This document shows, in pieces, positions 16,970 to 26,436 of a DNA stretch of 64,000 bases (its first letter is position 1; every line of letters starts with the position of its first letter). The position numbers were made by a program, and so were the translations under genes. The stretch lies in assembly GCA_030447955.1 (NCBI GenBank), contig JAUJNY010000001.1:779923-843922 (forward strand), given 5' to 3'. The notes beneath the pieces are model-generated. The model did no database searches and had not been told where the DNA came from. It was given only the letters and a program-made list of their open reading frames with translations. Source of the DNA: Jiangellales bacterium. GTDB taxonomy: Bacteria; Actinomycetota; Actinomycetes; Jiangellales; Jiangellaceae.

Positions 16970-18175
16970 ATGGCGCACGTGCGAGAGCTGCAACGCAAGA
17001 ACGGATTGGCGGCCTATGAGGTGCGCTGCCGACAGGCCGGTCGCTTCAAGCAGCGCACGTTCCAGGTCAAGCGCGACGCCCAGCGTTTCGCGCTGCGCGT
17101 AGAGGACGAAGTCGATCGGGGCAACTCCACCGACATCTACGTCCGACGCTCGAAGACGGTGCGTGAGGTTGTGGAGGCCTCGATGCGGGCCAGTACCGAC
17201 AAGCTGAAGCCGAAGACGGTCGCGGGATACGAGCAGGCCTATCGGCTCCACGTCCTCCCGGTGTTTGGTGCTCGCCGCATCACGTCAATCACGAGCCAGG
17301 AGGTCGAGCGCTGGGTTGGAGACCTGTCGGCCAAGGGCCTTAGCCCGGCTTCGGTGGGCGGGACGTTTGTCGCGCTGAACAAGGTGTTCCGCTACGCCCA
17401 GCGGCACGACCTCGTCGCGAAAAATCCATGCACCGGAACCGAGCTGCCGCGCCGCGAGGCCCAGGAGATGCGCTGCCCTGCACCGACTCAGGTCGAGGCG
17501 CTGGCCGCAGAGCTCGACGCCTTCGCGCCATACGGCTTGCTGGTGCGCTTTGCCGCCTACACCGGGCTGCGCGCGGGGGAACTGGCCGGTCTACAAGTGC
17601 GCGACGTCAACCTCCTGCGCAAGACCGTGCGGGTGGAGCGCACCCTGCAACGCACCAAGGGCGGATGGAGTCTTACCTCGCCCAAATCCGAGCGCTCCAC
17701 CCGGACTGTGCCCCTACGCGACGCGCTGGTGCTCGCGATGCAGGAGTACCTGTCCACCCATCCCCGCCGTAGCGAACCCGACGCCCAATTGTGGCCGGGC
17801 CGCGTCCAAGGTGGACACGGCGCCAACAAGTCGGCGCTCGATTACTCACGCCCCCTGGACCACCAGAGCTTCTACCGCTACTACTTCAAGCCCGCACTAC
17901 GGCGGGCTGGGTTACCGTCTGTGCAGTTCCACGACCTGCGGCACTCGTACGCGTCGATCATGGCTGCGGCTGGCGTGGACATCTACAAGGTGTCGCGGTG
18001 GATGGGCCACGTCGGCATCAGTACCACCGACGCCATCTACACCCACCTCTTCCACACCGACTACGGCGCTGACATGGCGCGGCTGGACGCATACGTGATG
18101 ATCACTGGTGATTTGCCTCGCGCTAGTCCGTCAATCGGGCTGGCGGCGAGACGTCAGGCCAACAGGAACTCCTGA
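16970..18175 (+). CDS. int: Tyrosine-type site-specific integrase
   Basis: The 401-residue product has the three-part layout of phage integrases: an N-terminal arm-binding domain (AYEVRCRQAGRFKQRTF, about 15-31), a SAM-like core-binding domain (about 65-155, LKPKTVAGYEQAYRLHVLPV) and the catalytic domain. Active-site residues are all visible: Arg201 (TGLRAGEL), Lys239 (SPKSERST), His321 and Arg324 (HDLRHSY), His347 (WMGHVG) and Tyr357 (DAIYTHL). It is the likely enzyme for integration at the 44-bp tRNA-Lys site, although it lies in the middle of the element rather than against att. The last 22 bp overlap the tail of the opposing 550-aa gene. Confidence 0.95.
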   Translation: MAHVRELQRKNGLAAYEVRCRQAGRFKQRTFQVKRDAQRFALRVEDEVDRGNSTDIYVRRSKTVREVVEASMRASTDKLKPKTVAGYEQAYRLHVLPVFGARRITSITSQEVERWVGDLSAKGLSPASVGGTFVALNKVFRYAQRHDLVAKNPCTGTELPRREAQEMRCPAPTQVEALAAELDAFAPYGLLVRFAAYTGLRAGELAGLQVRDVNLLRKTVRVERTLQRTKGGWSLTSPKSERSTRTVPLRDALVLAMQEYLSTHPRRSEPDAQLWPGRVQGGHGANKSALDYSRPLDHQSFYRYYFKPALRRAGLPSVQFHDLRHSYASIMAAAGVDIYKVSRWMGHVGISTTDAIYTHLFHTDYGADMARLDAYVMITGDLPRASPSIGLAARRQANRNS

Positions 18176-19806
18176 AGTTCGGAGAACGCTGAAACCGGAC
18201 GTAAGCCGTCCAAGACCCGCGGTTCGAGTAAGTCGAAGAAGACAAAGTGTGGCGCGGTCGTGAGGACCAGTGGGACGAACCGCTGGACCGCGGAGAAATC
18301 ATAGTTTTTCCCCCTCGGGAAACGCTGAAGTGATTCCACAATCGTCTGCCATTTTGCCACCGCCCGCTCAAGCGTCGTTCGCGTGCCCCGAGTGGCCCGA
18401 AATTCGCCTTGGAATGCTCCTGGCAGCGCTAGGCTCTTGCAGTCAATAAAAATCCCCACACCATCGTTGAAGGCGAACGAATCCAGATCGGTTAGGTTAC
18501 TCCCATCAGGAATTCGCAGCGTTCGACCCACGAAGGCTCTCATCGGCCCGGGAGGCGCCCAAGGGGAAGCGTCGATCATGGATTGTGTTATCTTCTCCAG
18601 GTCATCAGCCCGGACGTTCGCGGCTGGCCCGCCCGGTGATTCAGGTGACAAGGCATAGACGGCGGCTGCTGCGTTCGTAACGGGATCGAACACCAAGTCA
18701 TCGTCGGGAGCCACCCTCAACCCCGCACCCATCATCCATCTGCCAGGGGAAGGCGTAGCGAGGCAGCTGTCGATGATGTCTTGAGGATCTATAGAAGTGA
18801 TCCTTACGTCGGGGAAAAGTGCACCGAACTCGTCCGCTGCGTCCGTCGCCTGGAGTGCCGCCAAGCCACCAGCCAAGACCGCCCGAGACATTGTCACGTA
18901 CCCGAAGCGGCTCAAGTACGCCTGGGCTTCCACATTACTCCTCAGCAGCGGGGCAAGACAGTGCTGTAACATGAGTCGATACGGTAAGTCTTTTGACGCC
19001 CAGCTATAGCCCTTCATGAGAACGGGAATACGCAAGGTGACCCTGGTCAGGCGAAAGGACCAGTCATACACCGGAACCCCGCCGAACTGCAACGGAGTGT
19101 CACTAGCGTGCTCATATGACTCGTAGGGGCGTGGCTCGAGCATAAGCAATGTATTGATGATGGTCCCGCCGGATTCAATGTCAGCGGCAGTACCAATGGT
19201 GCCTGAGAGCCAATTGATGGGGTTTGCCTTCTGCAAGCGCTCGTCATGGACACGGAGTGCCTTCGTCCTGCGATCACTCTCCACGGTCGATGGCCACGCA
19301 TCGCTGTGGAATAGAAGTGGCACCCCTTTAGTAGCATGGCGATGCAGGACCTGGGCATTCTCTACGGCTCGAGAAGCGAAGATGAATCTAAGCACGTAAG
19401 GCGTAGGAATTGCCCATGCAGGGATCGGTGAGCTTCGGTCCGCTGCGCCGATTGAGGAGAGCGCTTCGACGATTCTTCTTCGCCCATGTATAGAGCCTTC
19501 GATCCTGAACTCGCCCCCACCAAAGGCTTCGATCGGCATCGAACGTAGGTAATGAAGCCAGGCGTGGGCCGGATACTTACCCGCTAGAGCGATAGCCTTT
19601 GTTGTTAGGGCTTCGACAGCGAGAGCTAAAAGATCGGAGGCTTTTGCTCCTTCCATCTGGGCTGACCCAGTGACCGGCAGCTGCGGGCGCATGGCACCCA
19701 GGGCCAACTGCATGCCTTCTGATCGCTGACGCGCATCCATCTGCAGCAGAAAGTGATATGCCTCTAAGTGAACGCTCGCAAGTCTTTCATCCACGCTAAC
19801 TACCAC
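18154..19806 (-). CDS. Orphan 550-aa element protein with nuclease-like C-terminus
   Basis: I do not recognise a named family. The N-terminal 430 residues are mostly helical with no P-loop, signal peptide or membrane helix; they open VDERLASVHLEAYHFLLQMD. Near residues 438-457 comes NLTDLDSFAFND then VGIFIDCKSLALP, which fits a PD-(D/E)XK core with Asp442 and Asp455-Cys-Lys457. A following helix (TLERAVAKWQTIVESL) and strand RFVPLVLTT complete the fold. GTG at 19806 has a strong GGGGAGGGGG ribosome site 5 nt upstream. G+C and codon use are clearly lower than in the chromosome, a sign of transfer. A lone large gene beside the att site, opposed to the integrase, is the usual position of anti-phage cargo; that role is inferred. 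The 297 bp from 19807 to the right att hold no gene. Confidence 0.72.
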   Translation of the reverse strand: MVVSVDERLASVHLEAYHFLLQMDARQRSEGMQLALGAMRPQLPVTGSAQMEGAKASDLLALAVEALTTKAIALAGKYPAHAWLHYLRSMPIEAFGGGEFRIEGSIHGRRRIVEALSSIGAADRSSPIPAWAIPTPYVLRFIFASRAVENAQVLHRHATKGVPLLFHSDAWPSTVESDRRTKALRVHDERLQKANPINWLSGTIGTAADIESGGTIINTLLMLEPRPYESYEHASDTPLQFGGVPVYDWSFRLTRVTLRIPVLMKGYSWASKDLPYRLMLQHCLAPLLRSNVEAQAYLSRFGYVTMSRAVLAGGLAALQATDAADEFGALFPDVRITSIDPQDIIDSCLATPSPGRWMMGAGLRVAPDDDLVFDPVTNAAAAVYALSPESPGGPAANVRADDLEKITQSMIDASPWAPPGPMRAFVGRTLRIPDGSNLTDLDSFAFNDGVGIFIDCKSLALPGAFQGEFRATRGTRTTLERAVAKWQTIVESLQRFPRGKNYDFSAVQRFVPLVLTTAPHFVFFDLLEPRVLDGLRPVSAFSELQEFLLA

Positions 19807-20103
19807 TGCGTCCCCCTCCCCGAGCTGATTGCACCATCCTTCGACGGCCCAGAGCCTTGGTCAAGCTGGATTCGACGGATGGGTGCAGGCCGGGCTCGTG
19901 AGTCTGGGCGGGCGAGGGGTCCAACTTGCCCGCGCGAACCGAGAAGCCCGATGAGCTCCATCAAAGCCCTGTGACGCTGCTTGGGGTCGCCCGCTTGGCG
20001 GTCCTCGCCGGCCTGGGGGGGGCCGGAGGGTTGCGGAGGGGCTGCTCTGAGCGGCCAACCCGTCGGAGCACCAGGAGTCAGGCCGTCTACCTGGGCTTTC
20101 ACA

Positions 20104-20178
<75 letters not shown>

Positions 20179-20384
20179 GAACGACCGGTGACAGTACCAC
20201 CGCAGTCCGGTGACTTCAGTCCGGCCGAAGCGGCGTCCGCCCTGCGCCGTCCGCCTCCGCTGGGTGCCCGAGCGTGCTGAGCGGCTCTGGTCAGAGCCCC
20301 TCCGTGCGGGTTACGTTGTAGAGGTCTGCCGGGTACAGCACCGCAACCGCCGGCGGTTTCGAGCGTACGACGGGGGACCGTGGG

Positions 20385-21731
20385 ATGAGACTTCGAGTGG
20401 CCGCAGTGACGGCAGCCCTCCTCACCGCAAGTGCGGCGGGGGTCGGGATCTCGCAGGCCCACGGCCCTGATCACGAGCGCGCCGAGCCGTCGCCGACGCA
20501 ACAGCGGCTGGACTTCGCGGAGATCGCCGCGGCAGCTGCTGGCCGCAGCACCGCAGGTCCCTCGAAATTCGCCCGCTGCGTCAACGGGATGGCCGCCGAG
20601 ACGTACCCGTGCAAGCGGGTGACGATGCTCAGTCGGGTCGGCCTGCACCGGCTCGGGCTCAGCTTTGCTAACGACATGTGGGGATGGACCGACCGGAAGA
20701 CCGGCAAGGACTACGCCATTGTCGGTGGCATCGAAGGGACCACCTTCGTTGACATCAGCAGGCCACGGCATCCGGACGTGATCGGCAAGCTGCCGTCCCA
20801 CACCTACCTGGGCAACGAGTACTGGCGGGACATCAAGGTGCGCGGCACCTACGCGTACGTCGTCTCCGAGCACACTCAGCACGGCATGCAGGTCTTCGAC
20901 CTCCGCGAGCTCCGCGGGGTTCGCGGCACGCCGTCAACTACCACGGCCCCGATCACCCTCCCCGAGGCCGCGCACTACGACCGGTTCAACGACGCTCACA
21001 ACCTGGCGATCAACCGGCGCTCCGGCTACGCCTACGTGGTCGGCAGCGACACCTGTCGCGGCGGGTTGCACATGGTGGACATCTCGACCCCGGAGCAGCC
21101 GAGGTTCGCCGGGTGCTGGTCGAATGACGGCTATTTCCACGACACCCGGTGCGTCAACTACCACGGCCCCGATCCCGACTACGCCGGGCGGGAGATCTGT
21201 GTCAGCGCCAACGCCAACTTCACGCGGCACGGGTACGACAGCAGCGTCTCGATCGTCGACGTGACGGACAAGGCCAACCCGGTACGCGTCGCCAACGTCA
21301 GCTACCCGCGGAGCGGCTACAGCCACCATGGCTGGCTCACCCCGGGTCATCGCTACTACCTGCACGGGGACGAGTTCGACGAGCAGACGTACGGCATCAA
21401 CACGCGGACGCGCATCTGGGACATGCGCGACCTGGACGCACCGCGGCTCATCGGTCACTACGACTACGGCACCCGGTCGGTCGACCACAACCTCTACATC
21501 GAGGGCGACCGGGCGTACGCGTCGAACTACACCTCCGGGCTACGGGTCCTCGACACCAGCCGGGTAGCCAAAGGCGAGCTCCGCGAGGTCGGCTTCTTCG
21601 ACGTGCGACCAGAGAACAACCGCCCCGTCTACAAGGGCACCTGGAGCAACTTCCCGTTCTTCTCACGGGAACGGATCGTCGGCGTCACCAGCATGGACCG
21701 CGGCCTGTTCGTGCTGCGCCCGCACCGCTGA
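20385..21731 (+). CDS. Secreted choice-of-anchor B family protein (LVIVD-type beta-propeller)
   Basis: The 448-residue product has a signal peptide (MRLRVAAVTAALLTASAAGV, cleavage around SQA-HG). Blades of a beta-propeller follow: DYAIVGGIEGTTFVDISRP, TYAYVVSEHTQHGMQVFDL, GLHMVDISTPEQPRFAGCWS, SSVSIVDVTDKANPVRVANV, TRIWDMRDLDAPRLIGHYDY and SGLRVLDTSRV. These LVIVD-like repeats define the choice-of-anchor B family, extracellular proteins of unknown ligand. Two Cys pairs suggest disulfides. ATG at 20385 begins the signal peptide. A weak 7-bp hairpin lies after the stop (CGCTCAG 21753-21759 with CTGAGCG 21775-21781). Confidence 0.88.
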   Translation: MRLRVAAVTAALLTASAAGVGISQAHGPDHERAEPSPTQQRLDFAEIAAAAAGRSTAGPSKFARCVNGMAAETYPCKRVTMLSRVGLHRLGLSFANDMWGWTDRKTGKDYAIVGGIEGTTFVDISRPRHPDVIGKLPSHTYLGNEYWRDIKVRGTYAYVVSEHTQHGMQVFDLRELRGVRGTPSTTTAPITLPEAAHYDRFNDAHNLAINRRSGYAYVVGSDTCRGGLHMVDISTPEQPRFAGCWSNDGYFHDTRCVNYHGPDPDYAGREICVSANANFTRHGYDSSVSIVDVTDKANPVRVANVSYPRSGYSHHGWLTPGHRYYLHGDEFDEQTYGINTRTRIWDMRDLDAPRLIGHYDYGTRSVDHNLYIEGDRAYASNYTSGLRVLDTSRVAKGELREVGFFDVRPENNRPVYKGTWSNFPFFSRERIVGVTSMDRGLFVLRPHR

Positions 21732-21931
21732 CCTGTCGGCCGGCTGTGGGCCCGCTCAGGCATCGAGGCGTTCGCTGAGCGTAGAGACCGAAGGCCGGGT
21801 CGGCCGGTGAGGGCAGCAACGGCCGTGCCACGCCTAGGGCGCGTGTCAAGGGCACCCGCCAGCGGACGCCATCCCGAGGTGACAAGGCCCGCAGCCAGTG
21901 GGCGCCAGGTGGCAGTCGAGGGGGTAAGGGA

Positions 21932-22341
21932 GTGAGCGAAGGACGCCTTCCGCCGTGCACCTCGACGTCGGCGATCAGGGGAGAAGTAGCCGGGCGGCAA
22001 GCGTTCCTCGTCGTCCGGCAGCTCCAGTTCGGGCAAGCCGAAGAGCAGCTGGCGCACCGGCTTGTGGGGGCGTGTGCGTTCTTCGGGCAACCGCTGAACC
22101 CGGACCCGCCACCGCCTCCGCAGGAGAGCCCGTCCCCGACCCCGCCACCGCCTCCGCAGGAGAGCCCGTCCCCGACCCCGCAATCGGGCGCCGGCTGCGA
22201 CCCGTCCTACGCGGGCATCTGCATCCCGGCCTACCCCTTGACCTCGACTGTCCTGACATCCCCGAGACAGGCTTCGCGGTCAAGGGCGACGACCCGCATG
22301 GCTTCGACGGTGACGGCAACGGCATCGGCTGCGAGTCCTGA
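21932..22341 (+). pseudogene. Excalibur calcium-binding-domain protein, frameshifted
   Basis: One frame gives a Pro-rich linker and the start of an Excalibur domain, CDPSYAGICIPAYP; the next frame gives its end, LDLDCPDIPETGFAVKGDDP then HGFDGDGNGIGCES and a stop at 22341. A single missing C in the run at about 22232-22236 would join them. The end DxDGDGxGC is the canonical calcium loop of the domain, which is usually attached to a secreted nuclease or a signal peptide. Here the N-terminal 60 residues are not a signal peptide, so the gene may also be truncated. The start (GTG 21932) is a guess. Confidence 0.6.
22105..22176 (+). repeat. Two tandem 36-bp units encoding a Pro-rich linker
   Basis: Two identical 36-bp units (22105-22140 and 22141-22176) encode PPPPPQESPSPT twice in the frame of the Excalibur gene. 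They form the linker before its calcium-binding domain and may vary in number by slippage. Confidence 0.85.
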
Positions 22342-22349
22342 GCCGTGCT

Positions 22350-22736
22350 ATGACTGACCGCAGCGACGCGGGCGATAAAGAACACATCTCCCCTGAAAGG
22401 CTCGCCGCCAAGGATGTCCCAATCGCCACGGGGAGCTGGGAGGTCGGTCATCCATCACACGCGGCTGCGCGAGTAGGCGTTCTGGTTCAGGGGCCACGCG
22501 GATGCCCGCAAATTGGCACGGACCCCATCGTGTGGCCAGCCGGCTACAGTGCGCGGCTCGATGGCGGAGGCCGACTCGAGCTGCTGGACTCAGCCAATAA
22601 CGTCGTCGCCCGCGAGGGAGACACGGTTCAAGTCGGCGGCGGCATGGCGTCTGAGTCGGTCAAACCTAGCCTGCCGTGCGTGTCGACACCGGCCTTCGTC
22701 GTCAACTCCGATGTAACGGTGACGAAGAAACGGTAG
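22350..22736 (+). CDS. Hypothetical protein with a WPAGYSA-type beta domain
   Basis: The 128-residue product has a C-terminal half VLVQGPRGCPQIGTDPIVWP, AGYSARLDGGGRLELLDSAN, VVAREGDTVQVGGG, a beta-rich pattern found in the extracellular part of many small actinobacterial lipoproteins. The N-terminal 40 residues are polar with no lipobox or signal peptide, so the gene may have lost its export signal or begin elsewhere. Two Cys residues could form a disulfide. It ends 27 bp before the tRNA-His gene. Confidence 0.6.
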   Translation: MTDRSDAGDKEHISPERLAAKDVPIATGSWEVGHPSHAAARVGVLVQGPRGCPQIGTDPIVWPAGYSARLDGGGRLELLDSANNVVAREGDTVQVGGGMASESVKPSLPCVSTPAFVVNSDVTVTKKR

Positions 22737-22763
22737 GCGCGACCCTGCGGCAGGTGAGAGTGG

Positions 22764-22837
22764 GGTGAGTGACGGGACTCGAACCCGCGGCCCCTTGGAC
22801 CACAACCAAGTGCTCTACCGACTGAGCTACACCCACC
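22764..22837 (-). tRNA. tRNA-His (anticodon GTG)
   Basis: Minus-strand cloverleaf. The acceptor GTGGGTG pairs with CACTCAC and carries the extra 5' G (G-1, at 22837) opposite C73 that marks tRNA-His. The anticodon stem CTTGG/CCAAG holds loop TTGTGGT with anticodon GTG. The T-arm contains GGGTTCGAGTCCC. CCA is not encoded. Confidence 0.96.
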
Positions 22838-22891
22838 AGGGCCGCACACCCGGGGGCGACGGCGGCCAGAAGTGTAGTAGGTGACCGATCC

Positions 22892-23512
22892 TCAGCCCCC
22901 TGCCGCGGCCGGGGGCTCGACCGGGGCGAAGCGCTGGGCCACCGCGCGGGCCTCCTCCGTGCTCGGACCGGGCAGCGGCACGAACACCGTCTCCCGGTAG
23001 TAGCGCAGCTCGTCGATGGAGTCGCGGATGTCACCGAGCGCACGATGGTTGCCGGCCTTGACCGGGGCTGCGTAGTACACCCGCGGGTACCAGCGCCGGA
23101 CCAGCTCCTTGATCGAGGACACGTCGACGATCCGGTAGTGCAGCCAGCTCTCCAGCTCGGGCATGTCACGGGCGAGGAACGCCCGGTCGGTGGCCACGGA
23201 GTTGCCGGCCAGCGGCACCTTGCGCGGCTCGGGCGCGTGCTGGCGGACGTACGCGAGCACCTGCTCCTGCGCGTCGGCCAGCGCCACCCCGCCCGCTAAC
23301 AGCGGCAGCAGTCCGGACGCGGTGTGCATCTTGCGGACCACGTCGAGCATGCGCTGTACGGCGCCCTCCGGCGGCTGGATCACCAGGTCGACGCCGTCGC
23401 CGAGCACGTTGAGCTCGTAGTCGGTCACGAGGACCGCGACCTCGACGAGCGCGTCGACGCTCAGGTCGAGGCCGGTCATCTCGCAGTCGATCCAGACCAG
23501 CCGGTCATTCAC
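22892..23512 (-). CDS. orn: Oligoribonuclease
   Basis: The 206-residue product is a DEDDh exonuclease: [20 protein letters not shown] (first Asp and Glu), [20 protein letters not shown] (second Asp), and [20 protein letters not shown] (catalytic His and last Asp). It degrades 2-5-nt RNAs, including pGpG, to mononucleotides in the cytoplasm and is usually essential in actinobacteria. Length and motifs are standard; the C-terminus has a short Pro/Ala tail. It lies between tRNA-His and tRNA-Arg genes, all on the minus strand. Confidence 0.96.
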   Translation of the reverse strand: MNDRLVWIDCEMTGLDLSVDALVEVAVLVTDYELNVLGDGVDLVIQPPEGAVQRMLDVVRKMHTASGLLPLLAGGVALADAQEQVLAYVRQHAPEPRKVPLAGNSVATDRAFLARDMPELESWLHYRIVDVSSIKELVRRWYPRVYYAAPVKAGNHRALGDIRDSIDELRYYRETVFVPLPGPSTEEARAVAQRFAPVEPPAAAGG

Positions 23513-23537
23513 GTCCTCACCCTACGGGCGGCAGTGG

Positions 23538-23610
23538 CGCGCCCGGAGGGAGTCGAACCCCCGACCAAGTGCTTAGAAGGCACCTGCTCTATCCGCTGAG
23601 CTACGGGCGC
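23538..23610 (-). tRNA. tRNA-Arg (anticodon TCT)
   Basis: Minus-strand cloverleaf of 73 nt. The acceptor GCGCCCG pairs with CGGGCGC; loop CTTCTAA gives anticodon TCT (codon AGA); the T-arm has GGGGGTTCGACTCCC. Here CCA appears to be encoded (23535-23537), unlike the other two tRNA genes of the window. Confidence 0.95.
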
Positions 23611-23792
23611 TGGACGTGCGGAGCTGCGGGTGGAAAACCGCTACGCGATGGCCTGGCCCCGCGGTCGGGCCGCGGCGGTGAGTCTAGGGGCTGAGCGCGC
23701 GGCGCCGCCGTAGCCCGCATGGCGCCCCGCGACACGGTGGTGACCGTACGGTCATCGACTGACCCACCGCACCGACTGGAGGGAGACCCGCA

Positions 23793-24914
23793 GTGCGCGC
23801 GCGCGACCTCGGAGTCATCGTCGGATCCGGAACCCCCGGACCGCTCAACTCAATCACCGACGTGTCGGGAGTTCTGGTGGGCCACTGCACGATCGTCGCG
23901 GGCAGCGGACAGCTGGTACGGGGTCAGGGGCCGGTGCGGACGGGTGTAACGGTCGTGCTGCCCCACGCGGACGGCATCTGGACCGAGCAGCTGTACGCGG
24001 GCTGCCACACCCTGAACGGCAACGGTGAGATGACCGGTCTGGCATGGGTCCGCGAGGGTGGGACGCTGATGTCGCCGGTCGGACTCACCAACACCCACAG
24101 CGTAGGTGTCGTACGTGACGCGCTCGTGGGGATCGAGGTGGAGCAGCGCGGCCCGACGGAGATCGACTGGGCGTTGCCCGTCGTCGGCGAGACCTGGGAC
24201 GGCCTGCTCAGCGACTGCAACGGGTTCCACGTGCGGGCCGAACACGTGCGTGCGGCTGTCGCCGCTGCCTCCGGCGGGACGGTGGACGAGGGCAACGTCG
24301 GGGCAGGCACCGGCATGGTGTGTCACGGGTTCAAGGGCGGCATCGGCACCGCCTCCCGGGTCAGCGACGGCGGTGCCTACACCGTGGGCGTCCTCGTGCA
24401 GGCCAACCACGGCGTCCGCGCCCGGCTGGCGGTCAACGGGGCGCCGGTGGGCATGGTCGTCGACCCAGTGGCCGTCCCGTTGCCTGCCGCGCCTGAGTCG
24501 TCCACCGTCGCGGAGGGCCGTGGGTCGGTGATCGGGATCGTCGCAACCGACGCGCCGCTGCTGCCGCATCAGTGCCGGCGGCTGGCTCAGCGGGCGAGCC
24601 TCGGGATCGCGCGTACCGGTGGCGCGGGGGAGCACAGCAGCGGCGACCTGTTCCTCGCATTCGCCACCGGCAACAGGATCGCTGCCAGCACCTACGGCTC
24701 GCCGCCCCCACGCGTCCAGGAGCTGCAGGCGCTGTCCGACGCCTTCATCGACCCGTTGTTCCACGCCACGATCGAGGCCACCGAGGAGGCAGTCGTCAAC
24801 GCTCTGGTCGCGGCGGAGACGATGACCGGCCGCGACGGGATCACCGCGCACGCCCTGCCGCCTGACCTGCTGGTCAACGCCCTGGACAGGTACGGCCGCC
24901 GGGCAGCCAGCTGA
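23793..24914 (+). CDS. P1 family aminopeptidase (DmpA/BapA-like)
   Basis: The 373-residue product matches the self-cleaving Ntn-like P1 family: NSITDVSGVLVGHCTIV near the start, VRTGVTVVLPH, a MTGLAWVREGGTLMSPVGLT segment, GNVGAGTGMVCHGFKGGIGT in the middle, and AYTVGVLVQANHG near the autoprocessing region (residues about 195-210), with ATDAPLLPHQCRRLAQRASL later. Members cleave N-terminal D- or beta-amino acids from peptides. The start GTG 23793 follows a GGAGGG site. It is divergent from the tRNA-Arg/orn block and converges on mmsA. Confidence 0.88.
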   Translation: MRARDLGVIVGSGTPGPLNSITDVSGVLVGHCTIVAGSGQLVRGQGPVRTGVTVVLPHADGIWTEQLYAGCHTLNGNGEMTGLAWVREGGTLMSPVGLTNTHSVGVVRDALVGIEVEQRGPTEIDWALPVVGETWDGLLSDCNGFHVRAEHVRAAVAAASGGTVDEGNVGAGTGMVCHGFKGGIGTASRVSDGGAYTVGVLVQANHGVRARLAVNGAPVGMVVDPVAVPLPAAPESSTVAEGRGSVIGIVATDAPLLPHQCRRLAQRASLGIARTGGAGEHSSGDLFLAFATGNRIAASTYGSPPPRVQELQALSDAFIDPLFHATIEATEEAVVNALVAAETMTGRDGITAHALPPDLLVNALDRYGRRAAS

Positions 24915-24940
24915 CGGCGGGCGTGACTCCCAGCGGTTCC

Positions 24941-26436
24941 TCAGTCGTTGCGCGGAAAGCCGAGGTCGATGCCGCGGTGGCTGGGGTCGGGCCAGCGACT
25001 CGTGACGGCCTTGGTACGGGTGAAGAACGAGATGGCGTCGGGCCCATAGGCGTTGATGTCGCCGAACAGCGAGTGCTTCCACCCGCCGAAGGAGTAGTAC
25101 GCCACCGGCACCGGGATCGGCACGTTGATGCCGACCATGCCGACCTCGACCTCGTTCTGGTAGCGGCGCGCCGCTCCACCGTCGTTGGTGAAGATCGCGG
25201 TGCCATTGCCGTACGGGTTGGCGTTGACGAGGGCGAGCGCCTCCTCGTACGAGGACGCCCGTACGACCGACAGCACCGGTCCGAAGATCTCGTCGGTGTA
25301 GATCGACATGTGGTCCTCGACCCGGTCGAAGAGGGTGGGCCCGAGCCAGAAGCCGTCGGCGTCGCCGCGAGCCTGGACGTGGCGGCCGTCGACGACGAGC
25401 GCGGCGCCCTCGTTCACGCCCGCGTCGATGTACCCGGCGACCCGGTCGCGGTGCGCCGCCGTCACCAGCGGACCCATGTCGCAGCCCCGCCGGCCATCGC
25501 CCACGGAGAGGTCGCTGATGCGGTCGCGGATGAGCTCGACCAGGGCGTCGGCAATCCGCTCAACCGCCACGACCACGCTGATGGCCATGCAGCGTTCACC
25601 GGCGGAGCCGAATCCCGCGTTGACAGCGGCGTCTGCGGCGGCATCCAGGTCGGCGTCGGGCAGTACGACCATGTGGTTCTTGGCGCCCCCAAGGGCTTGC
25701 ACCCGCTTGCCGTGGGCGCTGGCGGTCTCATAGACGTGTTGTGCGATCGGTGTGGATCCGACGAACGACACCGAGTTGACATCCGGATGGGTGAGCAGCG
25801 CGTCGACGGCGACCTTGTCGCCCTGGACGACGTTGAACACGCCTTCGGGCAGGCCCGCCTGCGCCCAGAGATCGGCGATGAGCAGGGCGGTCGAAGGGTC
25901 CTTCTCGCTGGGCTTCAGCACAACGGTGTTGCCGCAGGCGATCGACAGCGGCACGAACCACAACGGCACCATCGCCGGGAAGTTGAACGGCGAGATCACC
26001 GCCGTCACCCCGACGGGTTGCCGGATCGAGTAGACGTCGACACTGCTCGCGGCGTTCTCGGTGTGGCCGCCCTTGAGCAGGTGCGGGATCCCACAGGCGA
26101 ACTCGACGACCTCCAGGCCGCGTTGAACCTCACCGGCCGCGTCGGAGAGCACCTTGCCGTGCTCGGCGGTGATGACGCCGGCGATGTCGGGCGCCCGCTG
26201 GGCAAGCAGCTGGCGGAGCTCGAACAACACGGCGGACCGCTTGGCCAAGGACGTGTCGCGCCATCCGGGAAGGCGCGCCGGGCCGCGGCGACCGCCTCGT
26301 CGACGTCCGCCGGCGCCGCGAAGTCGACCCTGCCGGTGATCTGCCCGGTGGCGGGATCGAAGACCTCCCCGGTGCGCTCGGCGGTGCCGGACCACGCCTT
26401 GCCCTCGATCCAGTGCGTGATGCGTGTCGGGGTCAT
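24941..26436 (-). pseudogene. mmsA: Methylmalonate-semialdehyde dehydrogenase with one-base frameshift
   Basis: The N-terminal frame starts MTPTRITHWIEGKAWSGTAE (ATG 26436, with a GGGAGGAG site upstream) and reaches VAAARRAFP near 26270. The rest continues in the next frame from PGWRDTSLAKRSAVLFELRQ to 24941. Adding one G in the CCCGGA context restores AFPGWRDTS, as in intact relatives. The long part is complete: NFPAMVPLWFVP, KPSEKDPS, FVGSTPIAQHVYE, the catalytic Cys in GSAGERCMAISVVV, and IFGPVLSVVRA. The enzyme makes propionyl-CoA or acetyl-CoA from methylmalonate or malonate semialdehyde in valine and inositol breakdown. Given one clean indel, a base-call error is as likely as true inactivation. 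Confidence 0.85.

Larger units (their letters stand above)
14444..20103. mobile_element. Integrative element in tRNA-Lys(CTT), about 5.7 kb
   Basis: The element lies between two perfect 44-bp direct repeats (14400-14443 and 20104-20147), one of them inside an intact tRNA gene. It holds small phage-type ORFs, a serine recombinase, a PD-(D/E)XK-like protein and a tyrosine integrase on the plus strand, then an opposing 550-aa gene of lower G+C. No replication, conjugation, capsid or terminase gene is seen, so it is either a satellite, a reduced ICE or a defence-type island moved by its own integrase. The integrase is complete and the att repeats are identical, so excision could still work. Confidence 0.88.

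Noticed and set aside
22105..22176. Two 36-bp repeats as a CRISPR start
   Set aside because: The units are directly adjacent with no spacers and encode a Pro-rich linker in frame.
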